This document shows positions 1-6,401 of a stretch of DNA of 6,882 bases, piece by piece. The position numbers and the translations under genes are program-made. Each line of letters opens with the position of its first letter. Position 1 is the stretch's first letter. The notes below the pieces were generated by a model. That model had not been told where the DNA came from. It ran no database searches and was given only the letters and a program-made list of their open reading frames with translations. The stretch is from Methanobacterium sp. (GTDB taxonomy: Archaea > Methanobacteriota > Methanobacteria > Methanobacteriales > Methanobacteriaceae), in contig PMNN01000241.1 of the NCBI GenBank assembly GCA_003161815.1, positions 590-7,471 of the forward strand, written 5' to 3'.

Positions 1-49
1 ATTAAGCGAAAGACTCAAAAATATAAACGAATCACTTGATGAGGATTAA
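1..49 (+). CDS. Possible C-terminal end of an upstream gene (partial)
   Basis: Reading from base 2, an open frame runs in from the left edge and ends at TAA 47-49, giving the C-terminal peptide LSERLKNINESLDED. The other two plus frames hit stops within the first 40 bases. A charged, acidic-ending, helix-like tail is typical of a soluble protein. Its position directly upstream of an ABC exporter operon would suit a transcriptional regulator of the MarR, PadR or TetR kind. That is inference from context only: 15 residues are too few to assign a family, and the frame could be open by chance. Confidence 0.4.
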   Translation, partial: LSERLKNINESLDED

Positions 50-57
50 AATAATAG

Positions 58-66
58 TTTATATGA
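58..66 (+). promoter_or_regulatory. Candidate TATA box of the ABC exporter operon
   Basis: TTTATATGA resembles the archaeal TATA element. Transcription would start roughly 25 bases downstream, near 85-92, leaving a leader of about 125 nt before the ATG at 217. The nearby AT-rich stretch 69-80 is an alternative. Weak assignment, because the region is AT-rich throughout. Confidence 0.3.
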
Positions 67-100
67 TTTAAAAAATTTTTATTGACAAAAATTATCATAA

Positions 101-153
101 AATCACTTGACGCAAGCCTATGCTAACTATTTTGTTATTTAGATTTTTAGGCT
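101..153. repeat. Inverted repeats in the leader of the ABC operon
   Basis: AGCCTA at 115-120 is matched by its reverse complement TAGGCT at 148-153. A small inverted repeat, CTTG-ACG-CAAG (106-116), abuts the left arm. The 10-mer AATCACTTGA at 101-110 also occurs at 30-39. These could be operator half-sites or a leader hairpin controlling the exporter. The arms are short and chance is a real alternative. Confidence 0.25.
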
Positions 154-216
154 ATTTGGTCTGCTCTCGGTGGTTTAAACTCAAAAGGAAATAAAAAATA
201 AAATAGGAGAATAAAG

Positions 217-1227
217 ATGACTGAATATGCTATAGAGGTAAATAAACTCACTAAAAAGTTTGATGACTTTACTGCAGTGGATAATTTATCGCTTAACGTG
301 GATGAAGGAGAGATTTTCGGATTTCTAGGCCCTAACGGCGCGGGAAAAAGTACCACTATAAGGATGCTCTGTACATTATCACAACCCACATCAGGTAATG
401 CTAAGGTAGCTGGATATGACCTGATGAAAGATCATGCCATGGTCCGAGAAAACATCGGCTTGGTGGCGGAAAAAATGATAATGTATGATCGATTAACCGC
501 ATCAGAAAACCTACGATTTTTCGGGAAACTCTACGCAATACCCAAACAAAAACTTGAAGAAAGAATCGATGAACTGCTAGAGCTGGTTAACATGCAAGAG
601 TGGAAGAATACACAGATCAGTAAATTTTCAACTGGAATGAAACAAAGAATCAATGTTATAAGAGCTCTACTCCCAGATCCTAAAATTTTATTTATGGATG
701 AACCTACACTAGGCCTTGATCCTCAAACAACATTTTCCATCAGGGATATCACCAGAGATATTAATAAAAGTGGAGTTACAGTCATTCTAACAACCCACGC
801 GATGACTGAGGCGGAAGCATTAAGTGACCGTGTTGCCATTATTGATCATGGTCAAATCGCTGCATTAGACACCCCGCATAACCTTAAGAAGATGATATCA
901 ACTAGTGATACCACTATCTTTAGCACTAGAATAACTAATTTAACTTCACAATTAATTGAGAAAATTAAATCACTAGAGGTAGTAACAGCCGTTGCACACG
1001 ATAATTATGACTTGAAGATCAGTGCCAGTGGTAGTGATTCACTTAACCAGATCATTGACACTATTAGACGTGAAGGCGGTAATATTTCCTCAATAGTTAA
1101 CACTGCTGAGTCAACACTTGAGGATGTTTTCCTAACAGTCACTGGTAAGGATATGCGTGACCACGCTAATGAAAAATCCACCACGTATAATAGTCATGGT
1201 CAAACTCCAAAATCGAGGGTAAGGTGA
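217..1227 (+). CDS. ABC-2 type exporter ATP-binding protein (DrrA-like)
   Basis: This 336-residue protein is the cytoplasmic ATPase of an ABC exporter and should power the permease encoded just downstream. An N-terminal ABC domain (about 5-225) shows Walker A GPNGAGKST (38-46), signature FSTGMKQR (137-144), Walker B ILFMDEP with D161 and E162, D-loop LGLDP, and switch His194 in TTHAM. The C-terminal part (about 230-315) ends in STLEDVFLTVTG, the motif typical of daunorubicin-resistance (DrrA/CcmA-like) ATPases, followed by a hydrophilic tail of about 20 residues. The Q-loop position carries Glu85 (GLVAEKMIMYDRLT) where family members usually have Gln. The ATG start has AGGAG at 205-209 with 7 nt spacing. 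The stop overlaps the next start codon, so the two are translationally coupled. The substrate cannot be told; antibiotic-resistance labels for this family in methanogens are homology-based only. Confidence 0.93.
   Translation: MTEYAIEVNKLTKKFDDFTAVDNLSLNVDEGEIFGFLGPNGAGKSTTIRMLCTLSQPTSGNAKVAGYDLMKDHAMVRENIGLVAEKMIMYDRLTASENLRFFGKLYAIPKQKLEERIDELLELVNMQEWKNTQISKFSTGMKQRINVIRALLPDPKILFMDEPTLGLDPQTTFSIRDITRDINKSGVTVILTTHAMTEAEALSDRVAIIDHGQIAALDTPHNLKKMISTSDTTIFSTRITNLTSQLIEKIKSLEVVTAVAHDNYDLKISASGSDSLNQIIDTIRREGGNISSIVNTAESTLEDVFLTVTGKDMRDHANEKSTTYNSHGQTPKSRVR
1222..1227 (+). promoter_or_regulatory. Shine-Dalgarno AGGTGA containing the ATPase stop codon
   Basis: AGGTGA complements the archaeal 16S rRNA 3' end and lies 8 nt before the ATG at 1236. 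The same bases contain both the GTG at 1224 and the TGA stop of the ATPase gene. This supports the start at 1236 and tight coupling of the two subunits. Confidence 0.45.
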
Positions 1228-2420
1228 ATTTAAAAATGGATGCAATAAAAATATTAAAAGACAGCTATCATGTGATGGCTAAAGATATTTTAGAGTTCAG
1301 GCGCAACCGCATGGCATTAGTAGGTTTGTTTATCATGCCATTATTATTCCTGGTTATGACTGGCTTCATTTTCCCTAGTGGTAACACTCAACAACATATG
1401 CAAGTGGGTGTGGTTAATCTGGATCAGGGGCAGGGAAGTACTGAATTCATAACGCAACTGGGAACTATGAATAAGAATAGCAGTTCCATGAACTTTAAGA
1501 ATTATAGTAGTGTCGACGCGGCTAAAACAGCAATAAACCAAGGAAAGATATACGGTGCTTATATTATACCACCAGGATTTTCAAACAATCTGACTAATGG
1601 ACAGTCTGCAAATGTTATAATATATGTGGATAACAGTAATCCTCAGGTTGCCACGCAGATCGAAGGGATAGCATCTAGCACTATAAGTGGCTTGAACGGT
1701 GTAATGGCTGAAACTAATGTTTTAAAGTTGAGTAAAGAAACAAACCAGCCAGTCAATCCACAAGCTATGGTATTCCCATATACTCCAAATATCCAAACCA
1801 CTATACCTGGTCAGACGAACTACTTCAATTTCCTAGCTCCGGGATTGATGATCATGATAGTGATGATGGCTGTTATGACAGGTATTCCCGAGGCAATTTC
1901 CAAAGAAAAGGAAATGGGCACCTTCGATGGAATGTTATCAGCACCTATCAGCCAACTCTCAATCATTCTCGGAAAAACAACCGCACTATGCGCCAGGGGT
2001 TTTCTACAGGCTATTCTAGTACTGGTACTGGCAATCATCTTCTTTGGCGTGACGATTCAAGGAAGCATATTTCTAGCATTCTTCATGCTCCTCCTGGGTA
2101 TTTTCAGCTTTATAGGATTAGGAATCATGGCCATCTCCATGGTTGGAGACCAGGGAACCGGCACCATGATCGTGAACTTATTAATGTTTCCCATGATGTT
2201 CTTAGGTGGTATCTTTTTCCCCATCCAGCAGATGCCGTGGATCATGCAGGATATATCAAAACTCATTCCTTTAACCTATGCAGCCGATGCCATGCGTAAA
2301 ATAATGCTCTTAAACGCTGGTATAGGAGATGTAGTCACCGATATGGTGATATTATTGGCTTTCGGTGTAGTTACCATGGCTATAGCATTACCATTGTTCC
2401 GGAGATCTATGGCTAAATGA
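1224..2420 (+). CDS. ABC-2 type exporter permease
   Basis: This 398-residue membrane subunit should pair with the upstream ATPase. The topology fits the ABC-2 permease family with a large external domain. There is one membrane span at about 31-50, then a polar extracytoplasmic region of about 150 residues (51-200, beginning VGVVNLDQGQGS), then five hydrophobic segments near 203-221, 257-276, 281-304, 314-333 and 370-391. The conserved cytoplasmic loop AISKEKEMGTFDGMLSAPIS (224-243) follows the second span. The segment FLGGIFFPIQQMPWIMQDISKLIPLTYAADAMR (326-358) is the typical C-terminal ABC-2 signature region. The GTG start at 1224 overlaps the ATPase stop (GTGA). An ATG at 1236, preceded by AGGTGA (1222-1227) with 8 nt spacing, is an equally good or better start and would remove four residues. 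Substrate unknown. Confidence 0.93.
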   Translation: MNLKMDAIKILKDSYHVMAKDILEFRRNRMALVGLFIMPLLFLVMTGFIFPSGNTQQHMQVGVVNLDQGQGSTEFITQLGTMNKNSSSMNFKNYSSVDAAKTAINQGKIYGAYIIPPGFSNNLTNGQSANVIIYVDNSNPQVATQIEGIASSTISGLNGVMAETNVLKLSKETNQPVNPQAMVFPYTPNIQTTIPGQTNYFNFLAPGLMIMIVMMAVMTGIPEAISKEKEMGTFDGMLSAPISQLSIILGKTTALCARGFLQAILVLVLAIIFFGVTIQGSIFLAFFMLLLGIFSFIGLGIMAISMVGDQGTGTMIVNLLMFPMMFLGGIFFPIQQMPWIMQDISKLIPLTYAADAMRKIMLLNAGIGDVVTDMVILLAFGVVTMAIALPLFRRSMAK

Positions 2421-2467
2421 TTATGTTCAAGTTGAAGACCAGGAAATTAATCAAGTAAATAGGCTTT

Positions 2468-2473
2468 AGGAGG
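2468..2473 (+). promoter_or_regulatory. Ribosome binding site of the methyltransferase gene
   Basis: A full AGGAGG lies 12 nt before the ATG at 2486, followed by an A-rich spacer. The spacing is longer than usual, but no other in-frame start lies nearer, so it supports 2486 as the start. Confidence 0.6.
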
Positions 2474-2485
2474 ATTTAAAAAAAA

Positions 2486-3049
2486 ATGTTTGAAAACTTT
2501 AGATTGAACATGTTAAATAATAGAGCAGCTTCATCTAAAAGTAAGCCTGTAGATATTCTGAAAAGTCTGCATATCGATAAAAACGATATTATAGCTGATT
2601 TAGGTACTGGAGGTGGATATTTTACTTTTGAATTCTCCAGAAGAGTGGGGGATCATGGCAAAGTTTACGCCGTTGATACTAATCAGAAATCATTAGATTT
2701 TATAAATCATAAATTAGAGAAGGAAGGAATAAATAACATAAAAACCGTTCTAGCAAATGAAAGTGAATTGTACGTTCCGGAGAAAGTTGATTTATTCTTT
2801 TTGAGGAACGTGTTTCATCATCTGCCAGTTCCCGTTGAATATTTTAAACATATTAAACAATTTTTAAAATCTGATGGTAAAATAGCTTTAATAGATTATA
2901 ATAAGAAAGGATTTTCTTTTATTGGGATTGCTGGTCATTATGTCACTGAAGAAGTTATGATAAATAAGTTAGAGAAAACCGGTTTATATCCATCAGAAAA
3001 ATTTGATTTTTTACCTGAACAATCTTTCATCATATTCAAAATTAAATAA
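2486..3049 (+). CDS. Class I SAM-dependent methyltransferase
   Basis: This 187-residue soluble protein has the Rossmann methyltransferase fold. Motif I is ADLGTGGGYF (37-46), followed by the acidic ribose-binding residue at the end of strand 2 (KVYAVDTN, D64). FLRNVFHHLPVP (105-116) matches the post-motif region of the ubiE/arsM-like Methyltransf_11/31 group, and DGKIALIDY (130-138) the next core strand. N- and C-terminal extensions are short, so it is a minimal catalytic domain and the acceptor cannot be deduced. It lies 65 bp after the exporter permease on the same strand with no T-tract between, so co-transcription is likely. By eye its base composition is more AT-rich than the ABC genes, which may mean a separate origin. 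A role acting on the exported compound is inference only. Confidence 0.87.
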   Translation: MFENFRLNMLNNRAASSKSKPVDILKSLHIDKNDIIADLGTGGGYFTFEFSRRVGDHGKVYAVDTNQKSLDFINHKLEKEGINNIKTVLANESELYVPEKVDLFFLRNVFHHLPVPVEYFKHIKQFLKSDGKIALIDYNKKGFSFIGIAGHYVTEEVMINKLEKTGLYPSEKFDFLPEQSFIIFKIK

Positions 3050-3122
3050 CTAAAAATCCGACTTACAGAAAGAATTAAACATTTAGAGGCATGTCTCTTG
3101 AAGGTAAATTAAACTTCCCTAC

Positions 3123-3129
3123 TTTTTTT
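3123..3129 (+). terminator. Candidate oligo-T terminator of the ABC-methyltransferase operon
   Basis: Seven consecutive T lie about 75 bases past the methyltransferase stop. They are preceded by weak dyads: AGAG/CTCT at 3085-3098 and GAAG/CTTC at 3100-3117. A T-run is enough to terminate archaeal RNA polymerase. Confidence 0.4.
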
Positions 3130-3267
3130 AATGAATTGATTCAAATTGACTTTAAGCTTATTAAAAATGATCTATCTTTTAAGAAGCAAGCTTGAGTTAT
3201 GAATTTTCAGGATGTTTAAGCAAACTGGAATTCAGGCTAATTTTTATATTTACATGGAGATAACTTC

Positions 3268-3395
3268 GAATAAAGTTCATGTTTAAATAGACAAGCTATA
3301 GTTCACTAGATTTAGATGGATTATTTAAACTATGAATCTCTGCAGATTTCATTTCCCTGATGCATGAATGCAGGAGATTTCTCCATTATTTTTCC
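3268..3395 (+). ncRNA. Candidate small RNA with two stem-loops
   Basis: A TATA-like TTTATATT at 3243-3250 would place a transcription start near 3268-3275. Directly downstream, TTCATGTTTAAATA (3276-3289) pairs with 3322-3336 over 14 bp with one bulged T. A second stem pairs AATCTCTGCA (3335-3344) with TGCAGGAGATT (3369-3379), with an inner TTCAT/ATGAA stem (3348-3352 with 3364-3368). A T5 run at 3389-3393 could end the transcript. No family is recognised, the stems are AU-rich, and the two stems share bases 3335-3336. The layout of promoter, structure and T-run is suggestive only. Confidence 0.22.
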
Positions 3396-3443
3396 AAAAA
3401 AGTGTTCCAAAAAAAATGATCAAAATTATTTAAAAAAGAACAT

Positions 3444-3773
3444 TTAGTTTTCATTTATAAACAAAGATTTTAAATTAAAAGATTTCACAAATAAAAAAAA
3501 TGGATTAATGGCATGCCGAGAGTAACCCACCTTCTGTTCATGGCAGCATTCATCTTTGCGAACTACCTCTACCTCATACAGGAATTCATCAGCAGCATTT
3601 GTCCTTGCATCCCGTGGAATGGCCGTTTCACCGTTCCTCCTGATGTCGGTCAGCTGAGCTTCATTTTCATCCATCAGAAGACGTGTCGTTTCTGCTCCAG
3701 TGTCCTGCCTCTCAACAGGTGTCCTTATGGGCACCACGGTTCTGTGTGATGGGTGGAGTTTCCTCAGTTTAAA
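3444..3773 (-). pseudogene. GC-rich protein-coding relic of unknown origin
   Basis: On the minus strand an open frame runs from just after a TAA (3776-3774) to a stop at 3444. Roughly the first 88 codons (3773 to about 3505) look coding: the codons are strongly G-first, and the peptide is soluble and charged (for example TTRLLMDENEAQLTDIRR). This block is visibly more GC-rich than its surroundings. The remainder (FFLFVKSFNLKSLFINEN) is read from AT-rich intergenic sequence. The only early start is a GTG pair at 3737-3732 without a ribosome binding site, so both ends look cut. I do not recognise the family. A short plus-strand frame over the same bases (3513-3749) is hydrophobic, as expected of an antisense shadow. 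A real small gene of about 97 codons from GTG 3737 cannot be excluded. Confidence 0.35.
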
Positions 3774-3826
3774 TTATAATTATCTGTAAAAACCGGTAGC
3801 TGCCCTTCGTCTTGCCATTAATCACT

Positions 3827-3832
3827 AAAAAA
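3827..3832 (-). terminator. Oligo-T terminator of the tRNA gene
   Basis: Read on the minus strand, six consecutive T lie 8 nt past the tRNA 3' end, the usual archaeal tRNA terminator. Confidence 0.55.
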
Positions 3833-3840
3833 GCTATGAA

Positions 3841-3916
<76 letters not shown>

Positions 3917-3940
3917 TACTATAATCGTTACTTTTTAGAG

Positions 3941-3948
3941 TATATAAA
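3941..3948 (-). promoter_or_regulatory. TATA box of the initiator tRNA gene
   Basis: The minus strand reads TTTATATA, centred about 29 bases upstream of the tRNA 5' end. This fits transcription starting a few bases before the mature tRNA. The purine-rich ACAAATC just upstream may serve as the BRE. Confidence 0.7.
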
Positions 3949-4063
3949 GATTTGTATTATTTTTCTTAATTTATTAATTCTTTTCTCAAAATTCAAATTT
4001 CAAGCAGGTTATTAAGTGAAAGAGTAATGAATAATATTGATAAATAAGTAAAGTATTTTGAAT

Positions 4064-4098
4064 AAAAAAAGATTAAAATTATTTAATATTTATATTAA
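4064..4098 (-). terminator. Terminator of the coiled-coil membrane protein operon
   Basis: Downstream of the stop at 4106 on the minus strand lies a perfect 7-bp dyad, TTAATAT/ATATTAA (4083-4098, 2-nt centre). A run of seven T follows at 4070-4064. This would end the two-gene transcript before the tRNA promoter. Confidence 0.5.
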
Positions 4099-4105
4099 TA
4101 AAGAT

Positions 4106-4678
4106 CTATTTTTTAGATTCTTCTTCTGGATTTTCCAGTTTTTCAAGTCTTTTTTCGATGTGCTCGAGTTTTTTATTAGTATGTCCTCGATACTCATTGA
4201 ATCGTTTTTCCAATTCACCAAAATCTAGAGAGACTTTATCAAACCCCTTCTCCAGCTTAGATATGTCCTTATTTGTGGCTAAATCCCAGTTCTTTATGAG
4301 TTGATCACTTTGCTCATCTAAAAAAGTTTCAATTCTATTTGATAGAACATCTGTGCCTATTGGCACTTCTTTAACTTTTCCTTTTATTTTTTCGCTCATT
4401 CCCGCCATCCTTTCGCTCATTCCCGCCATACTACCGCCTTCCACCGTCTTAGTGCCCGTTTTAGTGGCTTTCGCACTGGTTTCTTTTACTTTAGTGCCGG
4501 TTTCTTTAATCTTTCCACCTAAGCCCGATACGCTTTCGGTTACTCCCATTTTTCTAGTTCCATTACCATTGCCTCTAATTCTGTCGAAAGAAAATCCAAT
4601 ATCCATGAGATAATAGTAAAGTAGTACTATTACTGCACCCGCTAAAACTAGTATTGCAAAGAGTTCTAAAGCAGTCAT
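4106..4678 (-). CDS. Membrane-anchored coiled-coil protein, function unknown
   Basis: This 190-residue protein matches no family I recognise. One hydrophobic N-terminal segment (4-23) is followed by a polar, largely hydrophilic remainder, suggesting a single-pass anchor with a cytoplasmic body. Residues 50-80 are low-complexity and Lys/Thr/Glu-rich, with quasi-repeats such as IKETGTKVKETSAKATKTGTK, resembling LEA-type amphipathic helix repeats. MAGMSER/MAGMSEK (about 84-97) is a tandem repeat. Residues 137-185 (KLEKGFDKVSLDFGELEKRF, EHIEKRLEKLE) have heptad spacing typical of a coiled coil. ATG 4678 lies 5 nt after the upstream gene's stop, with a GGTGG within that gene's last codons as a possible Shine-Dalgarno site. 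Tight spacing and the shared architecture imply that the two products act together, perhaps as a membrane scaffold; that is inference. Confidence 0.8.
   Translation of the reverse strand: MTALELFAILVLAGAVIVLLYYYLMDIGFSFDRIRGNGNGTRKMGVTESVSGLGGKIKETGTKVKETSAKATKTGTKTVEGGSMAGMSERMAGMSEKIKGKVKEVPIGTDVLSNRIETFLDEQSDQLIKNWDLATNKDISKLEKGFDKVSLDFGELEKRFNEYRGHTNKKLEHIEKRLEKLENPEEESKK
4390..4429 (-). repeat. In-frame 21-nt tandem repeat
   Basis: The 19-mer TTTCGCTCATTCCCGCCAT occurs at 4390-4408 and again, identically, at 4411-4429, a period of exactly seven codons. It encodes the duplicated MAGMSE-(R/K) unit. Near-identity at the DNA level points to a recent duplication. Confidence 0.9.
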
Positions 4679-4683
4679 TTTAG

Positions 4684-5148
4684 TTACTTACCACCTTTAA
4701 TTCCTTTAACAGCCTGGACATTATCTGATCCTTCAGATTTCTTAGTACTTTTGTCCAGTTGTTTTTCTTTAATTTCAATGTCATGCAGTAATTTTTGAAG
4801 TTTTAAATATTCAGTACGGGTTTCTAAAAGAGTTACCCTCTCATTTATTTCACTATGCAGATAACCTGCTTTGTGCATGAAATCTGTGGTTGTTTTACGA
4901 ATGTCTGATAATCTATCTTGCTGTTCTTTAGGTAGTGGAATAACATTTTCCAGCACTCGTTTAGATTCCAAGTCTTTTTCTACTAACTCAATTTTTCTTA
5001 GTTCAGCCTGTTTTTCAAGAAACATGACATTTGTTTGAGATTCTCTAACTCTTCTCCACTGCATGAGCGCAACTATTAAGCCTATCACTGCAATGAATGC
5101 AATTATTATATAGAATAAATTTTGTGGAATTGTAACTACATCGGCCAT
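4684..5148 (-). CDS. Small membrane-anchored coiled-coil protein, function unknown
   Basis: This 154-residue protein is the first gene of a two-gene operon and is not recognised. The N-terminus [10 protein letters not shown] precedes one strong membrane span (about 10-29, [20 protein letters not shown]). WRRVR (31-35) follows at once, so the positive-inside rule puts the C-terminal body in the cytoplasm. Residues 38-66 and about 76-132 are long charged helices with coiled-coil spacing, separated by a break at VIPLPKEQ (69-76). The tail is Lys/Gly-rich (KGIKGGK). ATG 5148 is preceded by GGGGAG (5161-5156) with 7 nt spacing, which fixes the start. No enzymatic motif is visible. It may be a scaffold, a septum or envelope factor, or a partner of the next gene; these are guesses from architecture. 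Confidence 0.82.
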   Translation of the reverse strand: MADVVTIPQNLFYIIIAFIAVIGLIVALMQWRRVRESQTNVMFLEKQAELRKIELVEKDLESKRVLENVIPLPKEQQDRLSDIRKTTTDFMHKAGYLHSEINERVTLLETRTEYLKLQKLLHDIEIKEKQLDKSTKKSEGSDNVQAVKGIKGGK

Positions 5149-5183
5149 TATTATACTCCCCTTTTAATTTATATATCCTCACC

Positions 5184-5193
5184 CTATATAAAA
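5184..5193 (-). promoter_or_regulatory. Candidate TATA box of the coiled-coil operon
   Basis: The minus strand reads TTTTATATAG here. A start site about 25 bases downstream, near 5160-5165, would give a very short leader that still includes the GGGGAG ribosome binding site at 5161-5156. Confidence 0.5.
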
Positions 5194-5232
5194 TTATTCA
5201 ATCGTTTAAGAAGCGCCCGTTTATTCCTATTA

Positions 5233-5250
5233 TTAACCTCTAGAGGTTAA
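5233..5250. promoter_or_regulatory. Perfect 18-bp palindrome, likely operator
   Basis: TTAACCTCTAGAGGTTAA equals its own reverse complement over all 18 bases. It sits in the divergent region between the coiled-coil operon and map, about 40 bp upstream of the operon's TATA box. It touches an AT-rich AAATATAATT (5249-5258) that could be a TATA element toward map. Such symmetry fits a dimeric regulator's binding site; the regulator is not identifiable. Confidence 0.5.
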
Positions 5251-5276
5251 ATATAATTTTTATTTAATAAAAGAAT

Positions 5277-5320
5277 CTAATTATTAATATTCACTTAAAC
5301 TGAAATATTAATTAGTTTAA
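5277..5320. repeat. Inverted repeats upstream of map
   Basis: TTAATATT ending at 5291 is answered by AATATTAA at 5304-5311, and the dyad extends outward as CTAATTA/TAATTAG with a 3-nt offset. TTAAACT (5295-5301) is also inverted as AGTTTAA (5314-5320). These alternative dyads lie 30-70 bp before the map start. AT-richness raises the chance expectation. Confidence 0.3.
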
Positions 5321-5344
5321 CTATTATTAATGTAAATCTAAACT

Positions 5345-5349
5345 GTGAT
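5345..5349 (+). promoter_or_regulatory. Shine-Dalgarno GTGAT that decides the map start
   Basis: GTGAT matches the GGTGAT part of the archaeal anti-Shine-Dalgarno complement and lies 4 nt before ATG 5354 and 7 nt before ATG 5357. The GTG at 5345 is therefore more likely part of the ribosome binding site than the start codon. Confidence 0.45.
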
Positions 5350-5353
5350 TTTT

Positions 5354-6280
<927 letters not shown>

Positions 6281-6335
6281 AAAAAAATATTTATTGAATA
6301 TTTTTAATCAAATGTATATAAAAATTAAAAAAAAA

Positions 6336-6343
6336 TTTTTTTT
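6336..6343 (+). terminator. T8 tract downstream of map
   Basis: Nine A (6327-6335) run directly into eight T, 56 bases past the map stop. This can terminate transcription on the plus strand and, through the A-run, also on the minus strand. Confidence 0.5.
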
Positions 6344-6360
6344 AGAGGATTTTTTAATTT

Positions 6361-6401
6361 AAAAAAAAAGAAATTATAGGGATTATTTAATCCCTTTTTT
6401 T
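6361..6401. terminator. Bidirectional hairpin terminator between map and frhB
   Basis: AGGGATTA-TT-TAATCCCT (6378-6395) is a perfect dyad. On the plus strand it runs straight into seven T (6395-6401). On the minus strand, after 8 nt, it is followed by nine T (6369-6361). It therefore serves both converging genes. The T-tract overlaps the frhB stop codon (6402-6400). Confidence 0.65.

Larger units (their letters stand above)
3050..3840. other. Long stretch without an intact gene
   Basis: Nearly 800 bases separate the methyltransferase from the tRNA. Positions 3131-3240 are AT-rich with no frame I would call coding. About 3243-3395 holds a TATA-like box and two inverted repeats (candidate small RNA). 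Positions 3385-3505 are A/T-rich, with TTCCAAAAAA present twice, 13 bases apart, at 3392-3414. About 3505-3770 is a GC-richer block interpreted as a minus-strand gene relic. Positions 3774-3826 show nothing I can name. Confidence 0.6.

Noticed and set aside
2417..2458. 13-codon frame starting in an ATGA overlap with the permease stop
   Set aside because: It is very short with no recognisable peptide. The overlap is tempting but insufficient to call a gene.
3392..3414. TTCCAAAAAA direct repeat as a mobile-element or CRISPR trace
   Set aside because: There are only two 10-base A-rich copies 13 bases apart, in an AT-rich region. No array, transposase or terminal inverted repeats are seen.
3513..3749. 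Plus-strand frame of 78 codons (MPRVTHLLFMAAF...)
   Set aside because: It is hydrophobic and cysteine-rich, lies antisense to a charged coding-like frame and lacks a ribosome binding site. It is best explained as a shadow of the minus-strand relic.
4353..4613. Plus-strand frame of 86 codons inside the coiled-coil gene
   Set aside because: It is antisense to a well-supported gene, and its hydrophobic Pro/Leu/Val composition is what the opposite strand of a Lys/Thr/Glu-rich sequence gives.
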